Below are positions 1 through 9,959 of a stretch of 64,000 nucleotides of DNA, piece by piece (within the stretch, counting starts at the first letter, position 1; each line of letters begins with the position of its first letter). The stretch comes from Neocallimastix lanati (nom. inval.). Taxonomy: Eukaryota; Neocallimastigomycota; Neocallimastigomycetes; Neocallimastigales; Neocallimastigaceae. A model generated the notes under the pieces. The model ran no database searches. It saw only the letters and a program-made list of their open reading frames with translations, and had not been told where the DNA came from. The DNA lies in contig JACVTC010000150.1 in the NCBI GenBank assembly GCA_016946835.1, positions 1 to 64,000 of the forward strand, given 5' to 3'. Position numbers and translations under genes: made by a program.

Positions 1-317
1 TATATATAGATATTTTATTTATAAATAATAATATATATTGTTCTACTTCAAAGCTTCAAAATTTAATTTGGTTTCAATTTTTTTTTTTTGTTTGTTTTTT
101 TTTTGGTTGTATTTTATTGAAAATTTTTCAAATAAATAAGATTCATAATTTTATAAAAAAAAAAAAATTAAAAAAATTAAAATTACTAAAATATTAAAGA
201 AATAAAAGAATAGAAATATAATAATCCAATAAGTCAATGATTAATTAATCCATTATGTTATATTATATTATATTTTTTTTTTGATCTTTTTCTTTTTGAT
301 CTTTCTTCTCTTTAACC
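1..317. other. AT-rich non-coding edge
   Basis: No gene seen. The stretch is AT-rich with short poly(A) and poly(T) tracts. It is the 3' flank of the minus-strand gene that ends at 318. Confidence 0.6.
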
Positions 318-551
318 TTAACAAGTAGTAATAGATACGCTTTTATGGCAAGGGCACACACAAGTCATTAACTTTTCTTGAATAATAACATTATTTAACT
401 TATGAGAAACACAATGTTCACAAAGAACTTCTGGATCATTTACTGGGCATCCACAACACTTACACTTGTATATATAACCAGCTGCAGTACATTGACAATC
501 TGGACCATGGCACATACCATGTGAACAACAGCAATTACATTTGGAATCCAT
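318..551 (-). CDS. Small Cys-rich metallothionein-like protein (77 aa)
   Basis: The 77-residue product has 17 cysteines (22%), arranged in CxC and CC clusters: residues 5-9, 14-21, 30-35, 44-47, 64-68 and a terminal Cys. There is no signal peptide, so it is probably cytosolic. Cysteine clusters of this density are typical of metallothioneins and small zinc- or copper-binding proteins, so metal chelation is the likely role. His residues at 11, 15, 46, 50 and 69 could add ligands. The coding segment is clearly less AT-rich than its surroundings, which supports a real gene. The family is not recognised with certainty. A small zinc-binding domain protein is the main alternative. Confidence 0.6.
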   Translation of the reverse strand: MDSKCNCCCSHGMCHGPDCQCTAAGYIYKCKCCGCPVNDPEVLCEHCVSHKLNNVIIQEKLMTCVCPCHKSVSITTC

Positions 552-850
552 GTTTTCAAAAGTTCTAATTTCTTATTAAATTTTAAAATAAAATTTTAGA
601 TATATAACTTTTCGCTATTATTATTTTAAAAAAAATATATATATATAGATTAATATTTTTTTTTTAATTAATTAATGATATGAGGAAACAAAAATTACAA
701 AAAAACTTCCTTTTATACTTTTTTTTTTATTTTAATTTTTTTTTAATCGTAACACAAGTTTTATATCTTCCCTTTCTTTTTTTTTTTTTTTTTTTTTTTT
801 TGATTACCTATAAAAAAGAGTCAATCTGATAATAATATATCACTATTATA
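552..850. other. AT-rich upstream region with poly(T) tract
   Basis: This is the upstream flank of the minus-strand Cys-rich gene. It holds long T-runs, the longest around 776-800. No gene or clear promoter element can be assigned. Confidence 0.5.
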
Positions 851-851
851 A

Positions 852-1260
852 TCATATTATAGGAATCTATTGTAACATAAGTTATTATTGTAATAAAATG
901 AATATCTTGTAATATATTATAGTAAAGGGATGAATATTACTTAATTCATTATTGTAAAGAGATGAACATCATGTAACGTATTATTGTAAAATAATGAATA
1001 TCACGTAAGGTGATGAATATCATGTATTTCTATCTATATAATTAAATGTATATTAATAATAATTAATCATATTATCGCAATGTATTTTAACGTAAGTTAT
1101 TGTAATAGAATGAATATCTTGTAATGTATTATAGTAAAGGGATGAAAATCCTTTGATTCAATACAATATGGTAAAGAGATAAATGTCATGTAACGTATTA
1201 TTGTAAAATAATGAATATCATGTATTTCTATCTATATAATTAAATGCATATTAATAACGA
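852..1260 (+). repeat. Minisatellite, about 216-bp higher-order unit of about 35-bp subunits
   Basis: Two diverged copies, starting near 852 and 1068, share long identical runs such as GTAAAGGGATGAA and TGTATTTCTATCTATATAAT. Inside each copy an about 35-bp sub-unit recurs (ATTGTAAA..RATGAATATCATGTAA). No coding potential is seen. Confidence 0.7.
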
Positions 1261-1327
1261 TATTTTTATTTAATTAAATATTATTTTGATAATAATTATT
1301 AATTATTATAATTATTTTACTATTGTA

Positions 1328-1419
1328 TTTATTATTTATTATTTATTATTTATTATTTATTATTTATTATTTATTATTTATTATTTATTATTTATTATTT
1401 ATTATTTATTATTTATTAT
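1328..1419. repeat. (TTATTTA)n microsatellite
   Basis: About 13 perfect heptamer units. The same heptamer, on the other strand, builds the 1.1-kb array near 45.7-46.8 kb. Confidence 0.9.
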
Positions 1420-1432
1420 TCAAATAATATTT

Positions 1433-1770
1433 ATTAATTTATTATCTATGTATTTATTTGTTATTATATAAAATTATTATATATTTATTCATATATATTA
1501 TCATTTTATTATTCAATTAATATGTGAAAATATATATCTTATAAAATTTATATTTTTTTATTTAATTAATATGTAATTATTTGTTATCATTAACTTTTAT
1601 TAATTTATTATCTATGTATTTATTTGTTATTATATAAAATTATTATATATTTATTCATATATATTATCATTTTATTATTCAATTAATATGTGAAAATATA
1701 TATCTTATAAAATAATAAATATATATTTTTTTATTTAATTAATATGTAATTATTTGTTATCATTAACCTT
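1433..1770. repeat. 166-bp direct tandem duplication
   Basis: The sequence beginning ATTAATTTATTATCTATG at 1433 recurs at 1599, with near identity through about 1765. It lies just upstream of the retrotransposon. Confidence 0.8.
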
Positions 1771-1784
1771 TATTAATATTATTA

Positions 1785-1794
1785 TCAATAATTA
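1785..1794 (+). repeat. Left part of SINE target-site duplication, interrupted by the LTR element
   Basis: TCAATAATTA here joins TTAT at 9956-9959 once the LTR element and its 4-bp duplication are removed. The result is TCAATAATTATTAT, identical to 10405-10418 at the far end of the SINE-like element. The LTR element therefore inserted into the SINE's left target-site duplication. Confidence 0.85.
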
Positions 1795-1984
1795 TGTTAA
1801 GGTTTTAGAGAATTAAATAAAAATAAAGTAAGGAAACACAAATTTTATTTATTTATTTATTTTATTTATTTATTTTATTAAATTTATTTGATGATATTTA
1901 AAAATTAGTAGCAAAATTTACAACTATTTATACTTTTTTTCAAGGCATAAAAGTTGTTCTTGCCACTAAATTACATTTTATTTA

Positions 1985-2016
<32 letters not shown>

Positions 2017-2107
2017 AAACTATTAAATTTAAATTGATTTTTATAATTAATTATATAAAATTTAATTATAACAATATAAATAAAATACATTTATAATATT
2101 AATAAAA

Positions 2108-2160
<53 letters not shown>

Positions 2161-2662
2161 TTATTTATTTAAAAATATCTAAAATATTACTAATAAGAAT
2201 TTATTTAATTGGCTAAAATTTTTATTACAATCTGTTAAAATATTCAAATAAAAATAAAAATACTATTCTAATATAAAGGTTTTTAATAAAATAAAATATT
2301 TTTCAATATAAAATAAAACATTTCGATATAAAATTTTATAATAAAAGTTAAAATATAATATATAAATTTTTAATTATCAATATATAAAAATATTATTAAT
2401 ACAAATTTTCATTATTAATATAAAAATAAAAAAAATAAGATTTATTATTAATATTGTTAATATAAGTTTTAAATATATAAAAATATTACTATTAATATAA
2501 GATTTAATATAAAAATTATAAAGTTTAATATAATTTTTGATCTAATTTTTAATCTTTGAATTTAAAAATTTATTAAAGTACAAAAATAATAATGTACACA
2601 TAATGTATTAGAAATAAATCGTAGATTTAATTAAGAATGCATTATTTAGTACATTCTTATCA
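1795..2662 (-). repeat. 3' LTR of the Gypsy element
   Basis: Direct repeat of 9082-9951, starting TGTTAAGG and ending TTATCA. It contains two long T tracts (28 and 49 nt). It is the 3' LTR because the genes run on the minus strand. Confidence 0.95.
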
Positions 2663-2680
2663 AGATGCCCCGACGAAGAC

Positions 2681-5600
2681 TCAAGCTTCTCTGTAAGCGG
2701 AGTTAAACTTTACTAAATTTTTAAAATGAACATTCCTATCGAGTTGTTTCCCAGTTTTCTGATCGATTAAGGTTGCCGTGTTGAATTGAATTTTTAAAAT
2801 TTTAAATGGTCCATTGTAATATGGTTCTAGCTTAGTGCGGCTAAAGTTTCTAACAAGAACAAGATCACCAGCTTTTAATTCTTTTCCTTTTTTCATACTT
2901 ATTTGTTCTTCTCGTCTTGTTGCCCAATACTTGTTAGCATTCTTCACATTTTCGCATGCTTCTCTAGTCCATTGATAATGACGAACAAATTTTTCCATTA
3001 AAATTTCATCATACGATTTACCTGCATTTTCAATTGTTCTTATGGCTATATCATAAGGCTGTTGGTCTTCTCTTCCATATACTAATTCAAAACTAGAATG
3101 TCCGGTAGCTGTGTTTTTGGTAGTTCGAAGTGCCCATAAAGCAGAAGGTAAAACTTCATCCCAATCTTGATTTTTCCTTCCTAATAAACGAAGTAATTTT
3201 CCAATTTCTTTATTTCGGTTTTCAGTGAGACCATTGGATTCAGGGTGATAGGTAGCTATGAATTTTACATAAACATCATAAAGATCAAGAAAGATTTTAG
3301 TCATATCAGAAGTGAATTGGACTCCATTATCTGTAGTAATAACTTGAGGCACACCATGTCTTGCAAAAACGTTTATTAAAAATTTAATTATATCAGAGGA
3401 AGTTATGTTTTCAGTGGGTTCGGCTTCAACCCATTTGGTAAAGTAATCAACAGTTACTATAATATATTGATTATTATTTCTTGTTTTTGGTAACGGTCCT
3501 ATAATATCTAATCCTAAATGCACAAAGGGACCCTCCACTTTAGTTGGATGGTTTTCGGTTGGTTCTGGATATGGTTGAGGACGATTTAACTGGCATTTTT
3601 CACAATTACTAACAATTCTTTTGATATCTTTAATCATATGATTCCAATAAAAGTTTTTCTTAAGTCTTTGATATGTTTTGTAATATCCTTCGTGGCCAAT
3701 ATTATGAGCTTCTAAAATTAATTTAAACCTTTCATTTTCGTCCGTTATTAATTTTCTATAATTTCCATTGTCGATAAAATAATCTTCACCATCAATAACA
3801 GTAAACTTTTCATTAATAAATTCCTTTATAACTTTAGATAATAATTCTTCATTATTTCCATTAGTAATTTTTGTTAATAATATCTTTCTCTCTTCCTTAC
3901 TTTTCATTCTTGAAAGAGCATCAGCTAACACATTCTTTTTGCCTGATTCATATTTTATATTAATTCCGAGCATACTAGCGGTTAGACACCATCTTGTTTG
4001 CCTTGCATTCAAAGGTTCTTTATTCTTAAATAAACCAACTAATGGTTTATGATCTGTGTAAATAGTTGTAGGTAATGGATTTCCTTCAATATAAGATTTA
4101 AATTTAGTCATACAGTAAAACAAAGCGGTTCCTTCTAAATCGGTAATACCATAATTCTTTTCAGCTTTCTTTAAACTTCTACTTATAAAGTGTATTGGAT
4201 GCTCCTTACCGGTTTCTTCTTCTTTTTGTAAAAGAACTCCACCAATTCCATTATACGAAGCATCAGTTCTAATGATAAAAGGTTTGTCAAATGACGGAAA
4301 TTTTAGAATAGGTGCATTGATTAATTTTTCTTTTAGGAGTTCAAAGCTTTCTTGTTGTTCTTTATTCCATTCATATTTGGTATTCTTTTTCAATAATTTA
4401 CATAAAGGTGAGGTAATTTGAGCATATTTAGGAATAAAATCACGATAATATCCCACTGCTCCTAAAAATGATCTTAATTCATGAAGTGATGAAGGGGCTT
4501 CCCACTTCTTAATAGCTGTTATCTTACTTTCCATGGGACTTAATCCTTTAGTAGTAAGTTTGTGACCTAATACATCAACTTCAGTTTGAAGAAAATGGCA
4601 CTTTTCAATATTAATTTTTAACTTGTTTTCTTTAAATACTTCTAATACTTGTTTAATATGAATTAAATGTTCTTCGATACTTTTTGAATAGATCAAAACA
4701 TCATCAATAAATACATAAACAAATTCACCAATAAAAGGGAATAAAATTTTATTCATTTCTCTTTGGAAGGTTGAGGGAGCTCCAGTAAGTCCAAAAGGCA
4801 TAACCTTAAATTGATAATTTCCAAACTTAGTAGTGAAAGTGGTTACTTCAACGCTTTCTTCATCCATTAAGATTTGGTGAAAACCAGAAAATAAATCAAG
4901 AGTTGTAAATATTTTAGCTCCTCCGAGACTATCAAAAATTTCATCTATATATGGAACTGAATAAGAATCTTTTTCTGTCATATCATTGACTTTTCGGTAG
5001 TCAATGCACAAGCGCCACTTTCCATTGTGTTTTAGAATGAGTACTACTGGAGATGACCATTCTGAACAGGATGGTTCTATCAATCCTTTCTTAATAAGCT
5101 TTGTAAGTTCTTCTTTTAAGATATCTGATTTTAATTTAGTTAACCTATAACTTCTTAATTTTACTGGCTTTGCATTTGCTTTCAAACGGATCTTATGTGG
5201 TGAAAGTTTAGAAGGAGTTAGTTCTTCTGTTGAAGTGGCAACTATGTCAATCATTTCTTTGAGAATTTTAATAATTTGTTCTTTATAATCTTTATTTAAG
5301 GTACTTAAAAATTCATCACTCTCAATAAATTCCATTGGAGTTAATTCCTTTATAATTTCCTTTTCATTATTCGTTTCTTCAACTTTTCTAATAGTGCAGA
5401 TTATACTTTCTTCATCATAATATTGATTATTTATTTTAGCTATTTCTTCGTATTCACTTTCTGACAAAAGTTTACATAGACTGTTTAAGGTTGGATGAAT
5501 AAATAAACAATGATCGATTTGAGTTTTAAAGTTTATTAACATATCATAAAATGAGTCTTCTTTCTCAATAATTCTAAAGTCCGCATTAAATTCATAATTA

Positions 5601-6496
5601 TTAATTTTTACTGGTAATCGAACAATAATTCCTTCCGAGTATTCTTCATCTTGTGTTGCTAGTTGGATTCTTCCACGACTTTTTCCAACTGTTTCATATT
5701 CACCAGGTAATTTATCAAAATACTGCTTAGTAACGATGCTTAGGTTACTACAAGAATCAATTAAAAGTTTTCCTAGTACTCCGTCAACACTTGCATCAAC
5801 CATTGCTAAGTCTTCTTCGGCTACTTCATTACTTTTACTTATGTAGCTATGATCATAGTTATTTACTAATAAAGTTCGTGCTATTACATTGTCTACAGTC
5901 CCAATTATTTTAGACTTTTCTAACTTTAAACCTTGAGTTAATTGTGAACGAATTTTCGGACATGCATTCAAGAGTTGACCTATCGTAATACTGGATTTAA
6001 GATTATTTAAATCATCCATAATATTGTAAGGTTCTTTATTATTCATCATTTTAATATTCCTTTTTACTAACTGAGTATTTCCATTATTAGTTTCTTTAGT
6101 TTTTGTTGAAATTAATTTTTCCAAAGTATTAGTTTTATTTTGTTGATTATCTTTATTCATTTCTAGATCTTCTATTTCATTATCGATTACGAGTATATCT
6201 TCAGATTCAACTTTTTCCTTTCCTTTTGATGAATAATTGTTGTTTTCTTCTTTACTTTCTCTTACTCTTGTTATTTTTCTTAATTCCTTTTCTTTTTGTT
6301 TTTCTTTGTTAATATTTGGTTGAGTTAAAATTGAAGGAAGTATTTGATTTTTATAAACTTTATTTGGTTTATTATGTAGCTCATTTTCTTTCTTCTTTCT
6401 TAAAGCAGGAGTTGCGAAAGGACGTGGATTATCTTTTAAACTTTTATGTACTTTCTTGGAATTATTTTCTTCTTTTTCGCTGTTATTATCATTCAT
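2681..6496 (-). CDS. pol: Gypsy Pol polyprotein (protease-RT-RNase H-integrase)
   Basis: This 1271-residue Pol copies and integrates the element. A retropepsin-like protease centres on Asp247, in the variant Asp-Ser-Cys instead of Asp-Ser/Thr-Gly. Reverse transcriptase covers about 430-650, with catalytic Asp533 (LDLFSGF) and FIDD at 596-599. RNase H covers about 735-865 (D744, E788, D815, D859). Integrase has an HHCC zinc finger (H931, H935, C965, C968), the triad D997, D1056, E1092, and a GPY/F-type module at 1229-1231. No chromodomain is seen. The stop lies 18 bp from the 3' LTR. The same frame is open upstream of the first ATG to 6715 and overlaps gag in the -1 register, so the true product is probably a Gag-Pol fusion. 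Confidence 0.95.
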   Translation of the reverse strand: MNDNNSEKEENNSKKVHKSLKDNPRPFATPALRKKKENELHNKPNKVYKNQILPSILTQPNINKEKQKEKELRKITRVRESKEENNNYSSKGKEKVESEDILVIDNEIEDLEMNKDNQQNKTNTLEKLISTKTKETNNGNTQLVKRNIKMMNNKEPYNIMDDLNNLKSSITIGQLLNACPKIRSQLTQGLKLEKSKIIGTVDNVIARTLLVNNYDHSYISKSNEVAEEDLAMVDASVDGVLGKLLIDSCSNLSIVTKQYFDKLPGEYETVGKSRGRIQLATQDEEYSEGIIVRLPVKINNYEFNADFRIIEKEDSFYDMLINFKTQIDHCLFIHPTLNSLCKLLSESEYEEIAKINNQYYDEESIICTIRKVEETNNEKEIIKELTPMEFIESDEFLSTLNKDYKEQIIKILKEMIDIVATSTEELTPSKLSPHKIRLKANAKPVKLRSYRLTKLKSDILKEELTKLIKKGLIEPSCSEWSSPVVLILKHNGKWRLCIDYRKVNDMTEKDSYSVPYIDEIFDSLGGAKIFTTLDLFSGFHQILMDEESVEVTTFTTKFGNYQFKVMPFGLTGAPSTFQREMNKILFPFIGEFVYVFIDDVLIYSKSIEEHLIHIKQVLEVFKENKLKINIEKCHFLQTEVDVLGHKLTTKGLSPMESKITAIKKWEAPSSLHELRSFLGAVGYYRDFIPKYAQITSPLCKLLKKNTKYEWNKEQQESFELLKEKLINAPILKFPSFDKPFIIRTDASYNGIGGVLLQKEEETGKEHPIHFISRSLKKAEKNYGITDLEGTALFYCMTKFKSYIEGNPLPTTIYTDHKPLVGLFKNKEPLNARQTRWCLTASMLGINIKYESGKKNVLADALSRMKSKEERKILLTKITNGNNEELLSKVIKEFINEKFTVIDGEDYFIDNGNYRKLITDENERFKLILEAHNIGHEGYYKTYQRLKKNFYWNHMIKDIKRIVSNCEKCQLNRPQPYPEPTENHPTKVEGPFVHLGLDIIGPLPKTRNNNQYIIVTVDYFTKWVEAEPTENITSSDIIKFLINVFARHGVPQVITTDNGVQFTSDMTKIFLDLYDVYVKFIATYHPESNGLTENRNKEIGKLLRLLGRKNQDWDEVLPSALWALRTTKNTATGHSSFELVYGREDQQPYDIAIRTIENAGKSYDEILMEKFVRHYQWTREACENVKNANKYWATRREEQISMKKGKELKAGDLVLVRNFSRTKLEPYYNGPFKILKIQFNTATLIDQKTGKQLDRNVHFKNLVKFNSAYREA

Positions 6497-6678
6497 TTTT
6501 CTTTTTATAGCATTTATAATGATATCATCCTCACTTTCAGTTGTGTCACTAAAATCAGATTCTTCAGATTCTTCATTAAAGGAATTATTATCAATTGGAG
6601 TATTCTTAGTAAAAGTATTATTTTGTAAATTATTTAATGAAGCTATTGTTTTGTCATTGGGAGTGCTTCTGCTCCCAT

Positions 6679-7620
6679 TTAGAAGTTTAAAGACTTTTTG
6701 GAATATATTTCTTTTTTATTTTTTTCCATAATCTTATTTAATTGAGGGCAATAGTATGAGTAATGACCTTCTTCCTTACAGAAGAAGCAAGTTTTAACAG
6801 ATAAATTTCTCATTTTCTGGGTTGATTCTTCTATAATATCTTGAGGTTTCAGTTTATTATTTGTTTGACTTGTTTGGAAAGTTTCGTTTCTTCTTTTAGG
6901 ATAAAGTCTTGAAGTAGTACTGTTTTGATTATTTTGATTATGCTGGGAATTATTAACATTATAGGTATTAATATTATTGTTCCTTACAGAAAGTCTATCT
7001 ACTTTCTCGGCAATTTTGAAAGCTTTCTCCATACTTATATCATCTTTAAGGGATAATTTCTTCCAGGCTTCATAATTATTTTGAATAGAATCAATATAAT
7101 CTAGTACACCGATGCGCTTTCTTCTCTTTTTATCAAGTTTAGTGTACAAAGTTCTATATCTTACATTAAAGTCCTTAATCTTTTCGTTTCTTTTAATTCG
7201 CATTGCACGAAGTTCTTTAAGAAGTAAATTTTGGTCTTCTTTAATACCGTAAAAATTTTCAAGACTTGAAATAATTTTTCCAAGAGAAGGAAATTTAATA
7301 TCATCATCAACATTTTCTTCTTCATCATGTTCTTCTTCTTCATCTGATGAATCATCACTTTCATCATCACTATCTTCTCCCAAATCTTCAATAACGCGTT
7401 GTACTTCACCAGAGCTGGTAAGTAAACAAGCATTAAATATTGTTTCTGGATCTGTGATACCTTGTATCTTGATCCAAAGTTTCAATTCAGTAGCCCAGGA
7501 CTTAATATCTAAATTGTCCTTGCTAAGTTTCACAATATCTCTCAATTCTTTTTTCAATTCTTTAAAGCTCAAAGTTGTTTCTTTGGACATTTTGTCTAAA
7601 TATGAGGTGATTAAATACAA
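6679..7620 (-). CDS. gag: Gypsy Gag with CCHC zinc knuckle
   Basis: This 313-residue protein should form the virus-like particle and bind the element's RNA. A CCHC knuckle (Cx2Cx4Hx4C) sits near residues 278-291. Residues about 80-107 form a long Asp/Glu/Ser-rich acidic run. The middle is a helical, basic retrotransposon-Gag-like region. The start ATG at 7620 follows a roughly 1.4-kb leader. The stop at 6679 lies inside a stretch where the Pol frame is already open (6682-6715 is open in both). Confidence 0.9.
   Translation of the reverse strand: MYLITSYLDKMSKETTLSFKELKKELRDIVKLSKDNLDIKSWATELKLWIKIQGITDPETIFNACLLTSSGEVQRVIEDLGEDSDDESDDSSDEEEEHDEEENVDDDIKFPSLGKIISSLENFYGIKEDQNLLLKELRAMRIKRNEKIKDFNVRYRTLYTKLDKKRRKRIGVLDYIDSIQNNYEAWKKLSLKDDISMEKAFKIAEKVDRLSVRNNNINTYNVNNSQHNQNNQNSTTSRLYPKRRNETFQTSQTNNKLKPQDIIEESTQKMRNLSVKTCFFCKEEGHYSYYCPQLNKIMEKNKKEIYSKKSLNF
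6682..6715 (-). promoter_or_regulatory. Gag/Pol overlap, candidate -1 frameshift zone
   Basis: Both frames are open over 34 nt. The Pol frame is closed by TAA at 6716-6718 and Gag stops at 6679-6681. Pol lies in the -1 register relative to Gag. The overlap has A-rich slippage candidates (AAAAAAG, CCAAAAAG), but none is a textbook X XXY YYZ heptamer that avoids the upstream stop. Reinitiation at the Pol ATG (6496) is the alternative. Confidence 0.5.
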
Positions 7621-7744
7621 ATAAATTTGGGAAATCCAACTTTCAAAATGTAATTTAATAGGTAATTTAATATCGAATCAATTTTTAAAACAATATATTT
7701 TAGTAACTTTTGAAAATAATAATTTTATTTGCTTTCTTTAGTAG

Positions 7745-8060
7745 ATATAAGCTCGAAATCCTTATCGACAACTTAGTAGAAATTATAAAGCACGAGGTTC
7801 TTTTCGACTACTTTATTAAGAATAATTTTAAGTTCGAAATCTTTATCGACAACTTAATAGAATAATTTTAAGTTCGAAGTCTTTATCGACAACTTAATAG
7901 AATAATTTTAAGTTCGAAATCTTTATCGACAACTTAATAGAATAATTTTAAGTTCGAAATCTTTATCGACAACTTAATGGAATAATTTTAAGTTCGAAAT
8001 CTTTATCGACAACTTAATGGAATAATTTTAAGTTCGAAATCTTTATCGACCACTTGAATT
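7745..8060. repeat. 40-bp minisatellite in the Gypsy leader
   Basis: Six to seven units of about 40 bp, each with a core AGTTCGAAATCTTTATCGAC, lie between the 5' LTR and gag. The first two units are diverged and the later ones nearly identical. They are transcribed as part of the element's RNA leader. Confidence 0.9.
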
Positions 8061-8224
8061 TTGTAATTTAGTATATTTGTAGTAATAAATTTAGAAGCAA
8101 AGTTTTATTTGTTATTTTCACCTTTCAAAAATTTTTCTTTTTAAACGATAAATATTGTATTGTTATAGCTAATAAAATTATTAATTAATTATAATTATTA
8201 AATACAAAAAAAAATAATCTTTAT

Positions 8225-9058
8225 TGTCGTACAATCTGATAGTACACACTGTCTGACGTGCAGCTTACCTAATGGTGTCATGCCACGCGTGTGCCACGAT
8301 TACTATATTCAATATAAAATATAGCAGTTCAGAGCCCACTAGCCCAATTACTATGTAGGATAAACTTAATCCGATAATCTATGTACGGAATAAAAAAAAT
8401 TTTAAAAGTATTCAATAATATTTTTATTAACTAATAAAAATTAACTAAAAACACAATATTTTCAAAGTAAATTAAGATTCTTTTACAGGAATTATTAAAC
8501 AAATAAAGTATCAGTAATAAAAAAAAATAAAAAAAATTTAAATGGCGAAGTTAGCCAAAGTCTGATACTTTATATAATAAAGTGCCTTATAACTAGCACA
8601 AAGAAAAGTAAAAAAAAATATATATAAAAAAAACAATCTTACGCCTTCGGTGACGTAAGCTCCTTATTCGCCAGTGCTTGGAAAGTACCCGCACCTTCGT
8701 GTGTTGAAACGTTGAAGGCTGAACTATTATTACCGGGTCGGTAACCAAATACCTTCGTCTACTTTCCAATTAATCTCCAAATTAACTACTATTCAATAAC
8801 CTACTATGAATAGAGTTAATTTGTTGCTATCTGAGAATACACTGTGTATGAGCTCTATCCGCTCCTTGTTATAATTTTACAAAATTTGTTTTTTTAGAAT
8901 CTTAATTTTACTTATTTAAAAAAAATTTTTTTTATATATATATATCAAACAAGCGCCATGGGTTAATCAAAGGATTAACGACTTACTTGTTTATCAATAT
9001 AAAATAAAAAAAAAATTAAAAAAAAATCTATGTTATTTACTATTATTTCTATTTAATT
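8225..9058 (-). other. Gypsy untranslated leader, GC-richer blocks
   Basis: No ORF. Blocks at about 8226-8395 and 8636-8870 are noticeably GC-richer than other non-coding DNA here. Around 8950-9000 a short inverted motif (GGTTAATC / GATTAACGACTTA) suggests RNA structure. A packaging or dimerisation role is possible (inference). Confidence 0.5.
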
Positions 9059-9075
9059 CCCCGATATCTCCACCA
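9059..9075 (-). promoter_or_regulatory. Primer-binding site of the Gypsy element
   Basis: The minus strand reads TGGTGGAGATATCGGGG six bases inside the 5' LTR. The plus strand is therefore a perfect tRNA-like 3' end: seven-base acceptor strand TATCTCC, discriminator A, then CCA. This is the expected tRNA primer site. The tRNA species was not identified. Confidence 0.8.
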
Positions 9076-9081
9076 TATAAA

Positions 9082-9271
9082 TGTTAAGGTTTTAGAGAAT
9101 TAAATAAAAATAAAGTAAGGAAACACAAATTTTATTTATTTATTTATTTTATTTATTTATTTTATTAAATTTATTTGATGATATTTAAAAATTAGTAGCA
9201 AAATTTACAACTATTTATACTTTTTTTCAAGGCATAAAAGTTGTTCTTGCCACTAAATTACATTTTATTTA

Positions 9272-9303
<32 letters not shown>

Positions 9304-9394
9304 AAACTATTAAATTTAAATTGATTTTTATAATTAATTATATAAAATTTAATTATAACAATATAAATAAAATACATTTATAATATTAATAAAA

Positions 9395-9449
<55 letters not shown>

Positions 9450-9951
9450 TTATTTATTTAAAAATATCTAAAATATTACTAATAAGAATTTATTTAATTG
9501 GCTAAAATTTTTATTACAATCTGTTAAAATATTCAAATAAAAATAAAAATACTATTCTAATATAAAGGTTTTTAATAAAATAAAATATTTTTCAATATAA
9601 AATAAAACATTTCGATATAAAATTTTATAATAAAAGTTAAAATATAATATATAAATTTTTAATTATCAATATATAAAAATATTATTAATACAAATTTTCA
9701 TTATTAATATAAAAATAAAAAAAATAAGATTTATTATTAATATTGTTAATATAAGTTTTAAATATATAAAAATATTACTATTAATATAAGATTTAATATA
9801 AAAATTATAAAGTTTAATATAATTTTTGATCTAATTTTTAATCTTTGAATTTAAAAATTTATTAAAGTACAAAAATAATAATGTACACATAATGTATTAG
9901 AAATAAATCGTAGATTTAATTAAGAATGCATTATTTAGTACATTCTTATCA
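9082..9951 (-). repeat. 5' LTR of the Gypsy element
   Basis: Direct repeat of 1795-2662, 870 bp. It is the upstream LTR for the minus-strand genes and so should hold the promoter. By eye it is identical to the 3' LTR except for two extra T residues in the long T tract. Confidence 0.95.
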
Positions 9952-9959
9952 ATTATTAT

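Larger units (their letters stand above)
1795..9951 (-). mobile_element. Complete Ty3/Gypsy LTR retrotransposon
   Basis: An 8.16-kb element with 868/870-bp LTRs at 1795-2662 and 9082-9951, a gag and a pol frame on the minus strand, and TG..CA LTR ends. The flanks carry ATTA at 1791-1794 and 9952-9955. This reads as a 4-bp target duplication, or as 5-bp AATTA if the LTR ends one base earlier. Domain order (protease, RT, RNase H, integrase) places it in Ty3/Gypsy (Metaviridae). By eye the only LTR difference is a T-tract of 49 versus 51, so the insertion is very recent. Both main frames are open, so it may still be active. Confidence 0.95.

Noticed and set aside
7745-8060. CRISPR-like array
   Set aside because: Units are contiguous tandem repeats with no unique spacers, inside a eukaryotic retrotransposon leader.
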